Source: Collinsella sp. (lineage in GTDB: Bacteria > Actinomycetota > Coriobacteriia > Coriobacteriales > Coriobacteriaceae). From it: DNA of 33,200 bases. Positions 1 through 7,983 of the stretch are shown one piece after another. Every line of letters begins with the position of its first letter. Position 1 is the first letter of the stretch. The stretch lies in NCBI GenBank assembly GCA_019413955.1, contig DXMX01000002.1:51854-85053 (forward strand), in the 5' to 3' direction. Made by a program: the position numbers and the translations under genes. The notes beneath the pieces are model-generated. The model saw only the letters and a program-made list of their open reading frames with translations, was not told where the DNA came from and searched no databases.

Positions 1-1072
1 GCATACTGCAGCCCACAATCGCAATCACGATCTGTGCCAGGCGGCCGATAAAGCGCACCGCGGGGCCGACGGCGTTAATCATAAAGTCGGCCTTGGCACT
101 CACGCGCGCTAGCTCCCTCGAGGCCTCATGCACCTCGGCAGAACTCTGGCGCTCACGGTTGAACGCGCGAATCACCAGACGGCCCGAGTAGCCCTCCTCA
201 ACCGCGCTCGTAATCTTTGACACCCACTCCTGGCGCTCACCGGTCACATCATGTGTGCGGCGCGAGACCACCTTGGTCACCAGCAGCGACAGCGCCATAA
301 AGAACAAAAAGACTAGCGTGAGCGGCACGCTAAACACGAACATCACGCTCACGGCGCCCACCACGGTACCGATCGACACCAGAAGCTGCAGCAAGCCGCG
401 CTGCATGCTCTCGGACATCTTGTCCAAGTCGTTGGTCGCACGGCTGACGACCTCGCCGGGACGATGCGCGTCAAAATAGGCAAGCGGCAGACGGTTGAGC
501 TTTTGTGCGATGCGGTTGCGTAGACGCAGGTTGAGGCGTTCGGCCACGCTCGACATCAAAAAGCTCTGGAGCGCGTAGAACGAGGCAGCGGCCGTCCAAA
601 TCATAAAGTAGATGAAGATGGTCCTGCCGCAGTTCTCCCAGGTGATGTTGAAGGTGGTATCGTTGGCAAACGCCACCTGAATGTGGCCCCACAGCTCATC
701 GATCACACGGGCGCTATATGCCGGCGCAGCGGTGTTAAAGATGGCATAGAACACAATACTCGCGAACACGATATAGAAGCGCCAATGGTCGCCGGCAGCC
801 TCGCTCCACAGGCGGCGCACCGTCGCCCAGGTGTCGCGGGGTTTCTCGTCCTCGTCCTCGTCGTCCACATCGCGCATGCGCTCTGCCTCAGCGCGGGCGC
901 GCTCGTCCTCGGCGCGCTCGTTTTCCTCGTAGAGCGCTTGGCGGCGAGCCTCGCGCTCGGCTGCAGCCTTGGCGGCGTCATCCAGCTCGGGTGCCACGGC
1001 AGCCGTTTCCTCGACCAGCCCCGCGGCAACGGCGCCATCACCGCCGCTCTGCTTCTTGAGCTCCTCGGCCAT
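1..1072 (-). CDS. ABC exporter half-transporter, second subunit (partial, runs off left edge)
   Basis: The visible part is about 357 residues and holds the N-terminus and most of the transmembrane domain of a type IV ABC exporter; the ATPase domain lies beyond the window. The first ~90 residues are an unusual hydrophilic, Glu/Arg/Ala-rich extension likely to be helical or coiled-coil, ending in an acidic DDEDEDE run before the first membrane helix. Later motifs fit the family: AYFDAHRPGEVVSRATNDLD (intracellular loop) and the RAFNRE coupling region. ATG at 1072 follows the stop of the upstream exporter gene by one base, and a very strong AAGGGAGGTGAG ribosome site sits across that stop, so translation is probably coupled. 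It is most likely the partner of the 1074-2810 subunit in a heterodimer. Substrate unknown; drug or lipid-type export is typical of the family. Confidence 0.9.
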   Translation of the reverse strand, partial: MAEELKKQSGGDGAVAAGLVEETAAVAPELDDAAKAAAEREARRQALYEENERAEDERARAEAERMRDVDDEDEDEKPRDTWATVRRLWSEAAGDHWRFYIVFASIVFYAIFNTAAPAYSARVIDELWGHIQVAFANDTTFNITWENCGRTIFIYFMIWTAAASFYALQSFLMSSVAERLNLRLRNRIAQKLNRLPLAYFDAHRPGEVVSRATNDLDKMSESMQRGLLQLLVSIGTVVGAVSVMFVFSVPLTLVFLFFMALSLLVTKVVSRRTHDVTGERQEWVSKITSAVEEGYSGRLVIRAFNRERQSSAEVHEASRELARVSAKADFMINAVGPAVRFIGRLAQIVIAIVGCSM

Positions 1073-1073
1073 G

Positions 1074-2810
1074 CTACTCACCTCCCTTCATTTGCGATTC
1101 CGCGATGGCGCGGTACACCTCGCAGGTTTCCATAAGCTCCTCGTGCGTGCCCAAGCCCACAACCTCGCCGTCCTTGAGCACGACAATCTGGTCGGCGTGC
1201 AAAATCGTCGAGATGCGCTGCGCGATGATGAGCACCGCTGCGTCACGTGTCTCATCTTGTAACGCATGGCGCAGGGCGGCATCAGTCTTAAAGTCCAGGG
1301 CCGAAAAACTATCGTCGAAGATATATAGATCGGCGCGCTTCATGAGTGCGCGAGCAATGGCCAGGCGCTGGCGCTGGCCGCCCGAGAAGTTCGTGCCGCC
1401 CTGGGCCACCGGCGTATCGAGCCCCTGGGGCTGGTCGAGCACAAAGGTGCTCTGGGCAACCTCCAGCGCATGGAGCATGTCAGCCTCAGTCGCGCCTTCG
1501 TTGCCAAAGCGCAGGTTGCTTGCAACGGTGCCCGAGAACAGCCACGCCTTCTGCGGCACGTAAGCGATATGCCCGCGAATCTCACCTTGCGAAAGGTCGT
1601 GCAGATCGATGCCGTTCAGGCGAATGGCGCCCTTCGTTGCATCGTGGAAGCGAAGCAGGAGCTTGGCCACCGTTGACTTGCCCGAGCCCGTTGAGCCCAC
1701 GATCGCGGTCGTCTGTCCGCGGCGGCAGGCAAAACTCAGGTTGCACAGAGTGTCCTCGTCGGCATCGTCAAAACGGAACGACATATGGTCGAACACGGCA
1801 ACCGCATCGGTACCGTCAACAGGCTCCGCCGCGCACGTATCTAGCGTGCGCTTGCCGTCCACGATGCTCGGCTCGATTTCGAGCACCTGTTGCGCACGGT
1901 TGAGACACGCCGCAGCGCGCGGGAGCGTCAGAATCACCATCTGCGCCATCATCACAAAGAAAAGGATCAGGATCGCGTATTCCAACACGGCCGAGATGCT
2001 GCCGATTTGCATGGCGTGGACGCCCACGCGGTTGCCGCCCACCCACAGCACCGCCACCTCGGCGATATTCATCAAAAAGAAGCTGGAGCTGTCGAGGCCC
2101 ACAAACAGGTGGTTGACCTTGATGGCGCTGGCCGCGTAATCGCTAAACACCTCATCCAGGCGCTGCTCCTCGTGGCGCTCCTTGTTAAATGCGCGGATGA
2201 CGCGCACGCCCACGATGTTCTCGCGCAGCACCACGTTCATGCGGTCGATAAAGCTCTGCAGGCGCATAAAAATCGGCGCGGCGTTAGCCACCGTAAAGAC
2301 CGCCGCCACCAGCACGATCGCAACCACCACGCCCAGCAGCGTGCCCATGGCGGGATCGATGAACCAAGCAAAAATGATGCCTGCCACGGCCAAGAATGGC
2401 ACCGGCAACACCAGCTGAATCGTCTGAAGGACAGCTTGCTGAATCACGTTGATGTCGTTGAGCGAGCGTGTGATCATCGAACCCGTGCCAAAGCGCTCAA
2501 AGTCGCTGGCGGACAGCTCGAGCGATTTGTCGTACACGGCATTGCGGATATCGCAAGCCACGTTGGCGGCCAGGCGCGCCGAAAGATAGCAGCCCAGCAC
2601 CGTGCCGCCGCTAGCCATGCTGGTCGCGATAAACATGTATAGGCCGTTGCGTAAAATGTAGTCGACATCGCCCGTGGTAATACCGGTGTTGACCATGTTC
2701 GCCAGCATCGTGGGAACCAACAGCGTACCGACGTTATCCACCAGCAGCACCAGCAGCGTCACTGCGACAAGCCCTCGATATGGCTTTAGAAACCTCATTA
2801 ACAGTCGCAC
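1074..2810 (-). CDS. ABC exporter half-transporter with degenerate ATP site
   Basis: 578 residues: an N-terminal six-helix membrane domain (about 1-310) and a C-terminal ATPase domain. Walker A is GSTGSGKST, the signature is FSGGQRQRLAIARAL, and Walker B is LYIFDDSFSALD. The catalytic glutamate is replaced by Asp500, and the switch histidine is replaced by Gln531 (IIAQRISTI). Both changes are known from the degenerate-site subunit of heterodimeric exporters such as TM287/288, LmrCD and BmrCD, so this subunit probably works with the gene just downstream, which would supply the canonical residues. The start is ambiguous: GTG at 2810, close behind a GGGGGAG, or ATG at 2798, which overlaps the MarR stop codon as TAATG. 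In either case the gene overlaps or abuts the MarR gene and is in its operon. Confidence 0.93.
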   Translation of the reverse strand: MRLLMRFLKPYRGLVAVTLLVLLVDNVGTLLVPTMLANMVNTGITTGDVDYILRNGLYMFIATSMASGGTVLGCYLSARLAANVACDIRNAVYDKSLELSASDFERFGTGSMITRSLNDINVIQQAVLQTIQLVLPVPFLAVAGIIFAWFIDPAMGTLLGVVVAIVLVAAVFTVANAAPIFMRLQSFIDRMNVVLRENIVGVRVIRAFNKERHEEQRLDEVFSDYAASAIKVNHLFVGLDSSSFFLMNIAEVAVLWVGGNRVGVHAMQIGSISAVLEYAILILFFVMMAQMVILTLPRAAACLNRAQQVLEIEPSIVDGKRTLDTCAAEPVDGTDAVAVFDHMSFRFDDADEDTLCNLSFACRRGQTTAIVGSTGSGKSTVAKLLLRFHDATKGAIRLNGIDLHDLSQGEIRGHIAYVPQKAWLFSGTVASNLRFGNEGATEADMLHALEVAQSTFVLDQPQGLDTPVAQGGTNFSGGQRQRLAIARALMKRADLYIFDDSFSALDFKTDAALRHALQDETRDAAVLIIAQRISTILHADQIVVLKDGEVVGLGTHEELMETCEVYRAIAESQMKGGE

Positions 2811-3298
2811 GACTCCCCCTCACCTTGATTCTCGGCTTGGCTCTCGGCAGCGATATGCTGCTTAAAGGCATCGCACTCATCGCCGAGCACCTGAGAGAAT
2901 TTGCCGATCAAGCGTATAATCTCGCGCTGCTCACATGGCTCAAGCGCGCCAAAGGCTCGCTGCTCGGCCTTGAGTGCCGGCAGCGCATAACGCTCGGCAA
3001 ATCGCCTGCCCTCTTCGGTCAGGCTCACAACCTTGTTCTTACGACTGCCTTCGGCAAACTCCAACGTTGCGAAGCCCCGCGCCGTCAAGGTTTTAATTGC
3101 CGAGTTGATGGTCTGCTTGCTGTAGAACCATTCGCTTGTCAGACGGCTTACGGCAATACTGCCGCCCACCGTGCTGGTATCGACGAGCATCCAGTAAGCG
3201 CAGTCCGAAAGGCCGCAGGCGCGCGAGAACTCCGAATAGATATGGTCGAGTCCATTGAGCAATCGGTCGAAGTCGACCAACGCAACCGCACTATTCAT
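2798..3298 (-). CDS. MarR-family transcriptional regulator
   Basis: 166 residues with a central winged helix: the recognition region around SRLTSEWFYSKQTINSAIKTL is followed by a wing (GFATLEFAEGSRKNKVVSLTEEGRRFAERY), the usual MarR pattern. The C-terminus is a dimerisation-type helix and a polar tail. ATG at 3298 is preceded by GGTGGG at a suitable distance. It is the first gene of a three-gene operon with two ABC exporter subunits, which overlaps the next gene by up to 13 bases. In this arrangement MarR proteins usually repress their own operon and respond to a substrate of the exporter; that role is inferred here. A promoter with a TTGAC-N4-GTCAA inverted repeat across its -35 box lies upstream. 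Confidence 0.88.
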   Translation of the reverse strand: MNSAVALVDFDRLLNGLDHIYSEFSRACGLSDCAYWMLVDTSTVGGSIAVSRLTSEWFYSKQTINSAIKTLTARGFATLEFAEGSRKNKVVSLTEEGRRFAERYALPALKAEQRAFGALEPCEQREIIRLIGKFSQVLGDECDAFKQHIAAESQAENQGEGESCDC

Positions 3299-3345
3299 CT
3301 ATCCCACCATTCGATTGTCCGATTTTTGACCAATTTTGTGTCTCT

Positions 3346-3374
3346 AGATTAGTCCGAGTTTTGACTATCGTCAA
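3346..3374 (-). promoter_or_regulatory. Promoter and candidate MarR operator of the exporter operon
   Basis: On the minus strand a TTGACG -35 box (3369-3374) is separated by exactly 17 bases from a TAATCT -10 box (3346-3351), about 50 bases before the MarR start. A perfect inverted repeat TTGAC-tatc-GTCAA (3361-3374) covers the -35 box. A repressor bound there would block polymerase. The sites are seen in the sequence; the regulator binding them is inferred from position. Confidence 0.65.
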
Positions 3375-3415
3375 CAGGCTCTCCGCAAATGCGTGCATTT
3401 TTATGGCCTATCGAC

Positions 3416-3453
3416 AGAAAAAGACCGCCGGCGCGGGGGCGACGCCAGCGGTC
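3416..3453 (-). terminator. Rho-independent terminator of the 96-residue protein gene
   Basis: On the minus strand, a GC-rich hairpin with outer stem GACCGC/GCGGTC and further CGGCG/CGCC pairing is followed by TTTTT. It lies just after the stop of the 3480-3770 gene. Confidence 0.8.
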
Positions 3454-3479
3454 ACGTGAAAATCGAGTTTTATTGCCTG

Positions 3480-3770
3480 TTAAGCGGCGACGGCCTCATA
3501 GACCGTAGCGCCCGAGAAGCTGTCATGCAGGCTCTTGCCGGCAATCCACGGCAGCTCGACAACCTCGCAGACCGTGTTGACCAGCTCGGAGCAGCCAGTA
3601 AAGTGGCCCTTGTCGTTGAGGGCCTCGCAATCCTGAACACGCCAATAGCCATCGGTGTGCGTGATGTAGTACTCGTGATCGTTGATCGACACGAAAGCGC
3701 GCGTCTTGGAACGCAGCAGCTTCAGAAATCCTTCGAAATCGGTCTCGACGACATCTCCAGCCTGGAACAT
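3480..3770 (-). CDS. Conserved-looking small protein of unknown function, 96 residues
   Basis: I do not recognise a family. The start is taken at ATG 3770 (MFQAGDVVETDFEGF) because AGGAGG lies seven bases upstream; the longer reading frame adds only a Gly/Arg-rich stretch without a ribosome site. The protein is soluble and mildly acidic. It begins like a small beta-barrel (FQAGDVVETDFEGF), followed by an aromatic stretch (DHEYYITHTDGYWRVQD), then CSELVNTVCEVVELPW with two cysteines, and ends in EAVAA. No signal peptide or membrane segment is seen. It stands alone with its own terminator and is divergent from the nitroreductase gene, sharing a ~294-base upstream region. Confidence 0.75.
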   Translation of the reverse strand: MFQAGDVVETDFEGFLKLLRSKTRAFVSINDHEYYITHTDGYWRVQDCEALNDKGHFTGCSELVNTVCEVVELPWIAGKSLHDSFSGATVYEAVAA

Positions 3771-4064
3771 GATGTTACCTCCTGGCCCGGCGCCACCACG
3801 GCGCATTGATAAACGTTGGTACTCCTTTAGTAAAACCTTTATCAGAGGTTATGCGTTCGTCATTTAGGCAAGTGGTAAAAAACCGCAGGGTAGACGGGAT
3901 AAAACGTTTAACCATCCCATTTGTTTGTCACATTCTGAAGGTACTTTTATGCAAACCTACTTTCCCAATTGGAATCCATCCTTTTGGCCGGGCAATTGAC
4001 CGTCTATCGTTTAAGCCCGACGGGTATGAACGGGGCATCTGCAACGCCACCGCAAGGAGACACC
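3771..4064. other. Divergent intergenic region, 294 bases
   Basis: This lies between the small unknown gene (minus) and the nitroreductase gene (plus). It is richer in A and T than the flanking genes and should hold both promoters, but I cannot place -10/-35 boxes with confidence. Small inverted repeats are present: AACCT-ttatcag-AGGTT (3834-3850) and a wider GATAAA/TTTATC pair around it. No convincing coding sequence is seen. Confidence 0.5.
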
Positions 4065-4586
4065 ATGGAGACTATCGAAACACTCATTCACCGCCGCAGC
4101 TGCCGCAAATACAGCAATCGTCCCGTCGAGGCCGAAAAGCTTGCACGGATTATCGAAGCCGGCCAATATGCACCGAGCGGCATGGGCCGCCAGCCGGTGA
4201 CGTTTGTCGCCGTCACCGACCCCGCGACCGTCGAGCGTCTCTCACAGCTCAACGCCCAGGTCATGGACAGCAACAGCGACCCCTTCTATGGCGCCAAGAC
4301 CGTTGTGGTGGTGCTGGTTGACCGCAGCGTGCCCACACATCTGGAAGACGGCTCGCTCGCCATGGGCAACTTGCTCAACGCCGCCTATGCACTGGGTGTC
4401 GATTCGTGCTGGATTCACCGCGCGCATGAGGTCTTTGACTCGCCCGAGGGCCTGGAGCTGCTGGCCAGCTGGGGCCTGCCCGCCGACGGCAGCCTGCGCG
4501 GTGTCGGTAACTGCATTCTTGGCTACGCCGAGGACACGCTACCCGAGCCCAAACCCCGCCGCGACAACGTGGTGTACGTCAAGTAG
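4065..4586 (+). CDS. Nitroreductase-family FMN oxidoreductase
   Basis: 173 residues. METIETLIHRRSCRKYSNRPVE is the typical nitroreductase opening, with the RRSCRKY phosphate-binding stretch for FMN, followed by AGQYAPSGMGRQP and, in the C-terminal half, GNLLNAAYALGVDSCWIHRA and a GVGNCILGYAE strand. Family members are homodimeric flavoproteins that reduce nitro compounds, quinones or flavins with NAD(P)H; the substrate here cannot be read. ATG 4065 is chosen because AAGGAGA sits five bases upstream; an upstream in-frame extension has no ribosome site. The gene stands alone and faces the 191-residue membrane protein, with the 4605-4639 hairpin between them. Confidence 0.88.
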   Translation: METIETLIHRRSCRKYSNRPVEAEKLARIIEAGQYAPSGMGRQPVTFVAVTDPATVERLSQLNAQVMDSNSDPFYGAKTVVVVLVDRSVPTHLEDGSLAMGNLLNAAYALGVDSCWIHRAHEVFDSPEGLELLASWGLPADGSLRGVGNCILGYAEDTLPEPKPRRDNVVYVK

Positions 4587-4604
4587 CGCAGGAGTGTCCC
4601 AAAC

Positions 4605-4639
4605 TGCCGGCAGAAAAGGAACGTCCCCTTCTGCCGGCA
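4605..4639. repeat. Hairpin of the 13-nt GTCCC-loop family (H1)
   Basis: A perfect 11-bp stem, TGCCGGCAGAA/TTCTGCCGGCA, encloses a 13-base loop AAGGAACGTCCCC. It lies between two convergent genes and could end transcription, though there is no T-run. The loop has GTCCC at positions 8-12, as in other hairpins of this window with unrelated stems (11008-11048 and the four 49-nt repeats). A further GTGTCCC lies just upstream. Confidence 0.8.
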
Positions 4640-4641
4640 AG

Positions 4642-5217
4642 CTATGTTGATATTTGAGTTGTCGTCGTTTCGTTCGTCTGGGCCGTTTCGACGTCGTCGC
4701 CTTGCTTGTCTTCGTCCTTTTGCACATCGGCGATGGTGGAGGCCGCCGCAACGATACCGCGCTGGGGCGCGACGCTCGTCTGGGCCTGAGCGCCCTCGAC
4801 AACTTCTGTACCTACATGCGCGAGCTCGGGCGATTTAAACATTGCGTCCAAGTTGGCGCCACCGCCGGCATATCCGAGCGCAGCGAGCGCGATGACGATC
4901 ACTGCAACGGCGGCCACGATCGGCACGTAGCGATGCCAGCCGGCGGGATTGAGCCCGCTGCGGCGAGCCGCCCCGCGGCTGATGTAGCCGAGCGTTCCGT
5001 CGTGCTTGAGCTTTGAGCCCACCACGCGTTTGCGGCCCCACAGCGAGGACTCTGCCTGCATTGCCAAGCGGGCGCTTGCCGAAGGATAGCCGTATTTAGT
5101 GCGCTTGAACGAGCCATCAAACCCCGAGGCGTGTTTGCCCCACGTCACCGATGTCGTGCGTCGGTTAACCGGCGCGGCGCTCCGCCTTCTGCGGCTCGGT
5201 TTTGAAGTCTCAGCCAT
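4642..5217 (-). CDS. Single-pass membrane protein of unknown function
   Basis: 191 residues, no family recognised. The N-terminal ~97 residues are strongly basic (KPSRRRRSAAPVNRR, then many Arg/Lys), then one hydrophobic helix (about 98-117, YVPIVAAVAVIVIALAALGY). The C-terminal part is acidic and Thr/Gln-rich, ending in ETTTTQIST. By the positive-inside rule the basic part is cytoplasmic and the acidic tail is outside. There is no cleavable signal peptide. ATG 5217 is chosen because GAGGG lies just upstream. The gene is a single unit, convergent with the nitroreductase gene. The basic cytoplasmic half could contact nucleic acid or membrane lipids, but that is speculation. Confidence 0.75.
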   Translation of the reverse strand: MAETSKPSRRRRSAAPVNRRTTSVTWGKHASGFDGSFKRTKYGYPSASARLAMQAESSLWGRKRVVGSKLKHDGTLGYISRGAARRSGLNPAGWHRYVPIVAAVAVIVIALAALGYAGGGANLDAMFKSPELAHVGTEVVEGAQAQTSVAPQRGIVAAASTIADVQKDEDKQGDDVETAQTNETTTTQIST

Positions 5218-5301
5218 ATGCCCTCGCACGCCGTAACCAAATCGAAACAATAACGCTTTGGACTGTAGCACACGCGTCGCGCGCGGTCACGGGCGCCTCG
5301 C

Positions 5302-6519
5302 TCAACGGTCATCGTCCTTCAGCAAGCGCCACAGCGTTGTACGGCTTATGCCCAGCACCTCCGCCGCACGGGTTCGGTTGCCGTGGAGATGGTCTACAAC
5401 CAGATGCGCGATATCTCGCTCGGTATCGGCCAGCGGTCGCAGGATATACAGGTCACTTTCGAGCGTCGGGGCGCCAAAGGTTGCGGTCTTAATCACGTCC
5501 TCTTGGGCGAGCACTTCCTCCGCCACAGCTCGGTCCACCGTGCCCGTCCCCGCCAATATATACAGTCGTTCCGAGACCTCGCGGAGCTGCAGATAATTGC
5601 GCGGCCAGCGGTAAGCATCGAGCGTCTTCGTCGCCGCGGCAGACAGCGTGGGTGCTGCCGTCTCAAATGCATCAGCGAGATATTCCAAATAGCGCGCAAC
5701 CTTCGTCGACGCGGCTCCCTGCTCGGCGATTGCCGGCGCCACGCTCACCGCGCAGGCGAAGCGCTCGGTCACAAACGCGGCTTGATCACTTTCGCCGCCG
5801 CCCGGCATGTCATTCGCTGTCAGCACCACATGGCAGCGCGTCGCCAACGCGGTGTCGGTCATCGTGGAGACCAGCTCGCGGAGGCGCTGGGGGCCAACCG
5901 CGTTCCAGCCCTCAATGCAAAGGGTCAGCCCCGTTTGGAACAACGGCGATTCGGCGCTTTTGAGCACATGGCGCCAACCGCGCTCGGTGAGCTCATCGAG
6001 CGCAACGGAAACAAAGGGCTGACCGGCAAAAGGACCGTCCAGATAGAGGCGCCTGGCGATCTCGACCTGACCCGCTCCCAGCTCGCCCTCGAGCATAAGG
6101 GGCACACCGCGCGCGTAACTCTCTGCAACCGGCGCAGCCACCGAGGCCGCCCCCTCAACGATGCCGTACGCGCTCGATTCGTAGCGGGCCTCAACTTCGT
6201 CGGCGTTGAGCCACTCGATACCCGCATGCACCGCGGCACCGCGCACCTCGCGGACCACGACGACCCAAAGGCCCCCGCCCTCTTTGTCGGTGGGGCGAAC
6301 GGTCAGGCTCAGGCGCGCACCCGCACGCCCCATAACCAGACGCGCGCCGTCTCCTATACGGTCGAGGCGCTCAGCGACAAAAGCCGCCACATCCCGCTCG
6401 TGCGCCGCGTCATTCATGGTCGAGATCGCGACGTCCCCACGCGCATCGATTGCCAATGCCGAGGCCCCGGCAGCAGCCAGGGCCTCGGTCAAGATGTTCA
6501 GCTTGGCATCGCTATCCAT
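5302..6519 (-). CDS. Fis-type transcriptional regulator with degenerate sigma-54 activator (AAA+) domain
   Basis: 405 residues. The C-terminus (about 370-405) is a Fis-type helix-turn-helix, HLHGNRTRAAEVLGISRTTLWRLL, typical of sigma-54 enhancer-binding proteins. Before it, YRWPRNYLQLREVSERLYIL matches the end of the AAA+ domain (usually YPWPGNVREL). The AAA+ core has decayed: the Walker A position reads GELGAGQVE (about 145-153) without the lysine, there is no GAFTGA loop that contacts sigma-54, and the Walker B region (LCIEGWNA) lacks the Asp-Glu pair. The N-terminal ~130 residues look like a sensor module but I cannot name it. It probably works without ATP hydrolysis or sigma-54. ATG 6519 follows AGGGG. 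Its gene lies 266 bases downstream of the YeiH-type transporter gene, same strand. Confidence 0.8.
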   Translation of the reverse strand: MDSDAKLNILTEALAAAGASALAIDARGDVAISTMNDAAHERDVAAFVAERLDRIGDGARLVMGRAGARLSLTVRPTDKEGGGLWVVVVREVRGAAVHAGIEWLNADEVEARYESSAYGIVEGAASVAAPVAESYARGVPLMLEGELGAGQVEIARRLYLDGPFAGQPFVSVALDELTERGWRHVLKSAESPLFQTGLTLCIEGWNAVGPQRLRELVSTMTDTALATRCHVVLTANDMPGGGESDQAAFVTERFACAVSVAPAIAEQGAASTKVARYLEYLADAFETAAPTLSAAATKTLDAYRWPRNYLQLREVSERLYILAGTGTVDRAVAEEVLAQEDVIKTATFGAPTLESDLYILRPLADTERDIAHLVVDHLHGNRTRAAEVLGISRTTLWRLLKDDDR

Positions 6520-6574
6520 TATTTGCCCCTGTCCGCAGCGACGTGCAACCGCCGACGGTCGCACGACCGAGTGT

Positions 6575-6586
6575 TTCAAAATTGAA
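6575..6586. promoter_or_regulatory. Inverted repeat upstream of the degenerate activator gene
   Basis: TTCAA-aa-TTGAA lies 56 bases before the start of the Fis-type regulator. Position and symmetry suggest an operator, perhaps autoregulatory; nothing else supports it. Confidence 0.3.
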
Positions 6587-6785
6587 CGATATTGCTCACC
6601 AAACACTATAGGGCAGAAAGCGCCGTCCTGCGAGTATAGGTGTTGCCCCGCATCGCCATCCTGGCGGGGCGATAAGAGCTCTTCGGGACTTATAAACCTG
6701 CGGACAAGCCATACCCGCAAGAGCTCCTATCGCTCCACCGTGAGAATGCGCTCACCAGCACGCAGCACGCAAACAAGCTACTTCT

Positions 6786-7820
6786 CTACCAGATTCCCAG
6801 TACGTGTTGCATTCCCAAACTCATGCACGCAATGCCAATCCAGCAGCAAAAGCCCAGCGCGATGGGCTTGCCGCCCTTTTTGACCAGCTCGACGATATCG
6901 GTATTAAAACCAATAGCCGCCATGGCCATCACGATAAAGAACTTCGACAGCTCCTTGATGGGCGCCGTAAAGGACGCGGGAAGCTGAAGCACCGTGGTGA
7001 TCACGCTCGCCAGCACAAAGAACAGCACGAACATGGGAAACGCGCGTTTAAGCGAGAACGTGCTCTTAGCGTCGCCGCCGGCCTTGCGGGCCAGATGCAT
7101 CTGCCAGCATGCGAGGACCAACGTGATGGGAATAATGGCCAGCGTCCTGGTGAGCTTGACCACCGTGGCGCTCTCGAGCACATTGGCGCCGGGATGCATG
7201 CTGTCCCAGGCGCTCGCCGCAGCCGTTACCGACGAGGTGTCGTTGATGGCGGTACCGGCAAACAGGCCAAAGCCCTCATTGGTCAGCCCGAGCATGCCGC
7301 CGAGCGTCGGAAACACGAGCGCCGCGATAACGTTAAACAGGAAGATGACCGAAATAGCCTGGGCAATCTCGCGATCGTCGGCATCGATGACAGGTGCGGT
7401 CGCGGCGATGGCAGAACCGCCGCAAATCGACGAACCCACGCCCACAAGCGTCGCGATCTTACCCGGCACGTTCATAACGTGGCAGAGCACAAAGGCGATG
7501 ACAAGCGAGGTCGAGATTGTCGCCACGATAATCGGCAGCGACTGGGCGCCCTTGGACAGAATCTGGGAGAGGTTCATGCCAAAGCCAAGCAGGATAACCG
7601 CGTACTGCAAGACTTTTTTGGACGTATAGGTGACGCCAGCGGCGAGCTGTTCGCGACGATTCTTGGGAAAGACGAGCGCCAGGACCATGCCAAAGAGGAT
7701 GGCAAATACCGGACCGCCGACCACCTCAATTTGTTTGCCGAGCAACGTCGCGGGAATGGCGATGATTAGGCAGAACAAGACGCCTTTCCAGCGCTCGCGT
7801 ACGATATTTGCCAGTTGCAT
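6786..7820 (-). CDS. YeiH-type membrane transporter (putative sulfate exporter family)
   Basis: 344 residues, almost wholly hydrophobic with about ten predicted membrane helices. It matches the YeiH/UPF0324 family: GPVFAILFGMVLAL near the start, the central GVGSSICGGSAIAATAPV motif, and FAGTAINDTSSVTAA. Members are annotated as putative sulfate exporters, on limited experimental evidence, and are often linked to sulfonate or sulfur metabolism. ATG 7820 follows AAGGAG at six bases. It is divergent from the GntR regulator gene at 7984, a usual arrangement for a transporter and its regulator, and the Fis-type regulator lies downstream. Confidence 0.87.
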   Translation of the reverse strand: MQLANIVRERWKGVLFCLIIAIPATLLGKQIEVVGGPVFAILFGMVLALVFPKNRREQLAAGVTYTSKKVLQYAVILLGFGMNLSQILSKGAQSLPIIVATISTSLVIAFVLCHVMNVPGKIATLVGVGSSICGGSAIAATAPVIDADDREIAQAISVIFLFNVIAALVFPTLGGMLGLTNEGFGLFAGTAINDTSSVTAAASAWDSMHPGANVLESATVVKLTRTLAIIPITLVLACWQMHLARKAGGDAKSTFSLKRAFPMFVLFFVLASVITTVLQLPASFTAPIKELSKFFIVMAMAAIGFNTDIVELVKKGGKPIALGFCCWIGIACMSLGMQHVLGIW

Positions 7821-7983
7821 ATGGGACTCCTTCTTTCTATTTCACGTTTGCGACGGCTTATGATACGGCAACATTGAGCGCAGCCTTGCGCAAACACAGA
7901 CTAAGATGCCGCAATAGTTCTCAGGCAACAGCCGAATTACCCACCGCGGAGAGCTGACTCGCGGCATAATTAACAACTGACAT
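7821..7983. other. Divergent promoter region between transporter and GntR regulator genes
   Basis: 163 bases between two divergent starts. Promoters for both are expected here. I do not see boxes good enough to call or a clear GntR-type palindrome. Confidence 0.4.
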
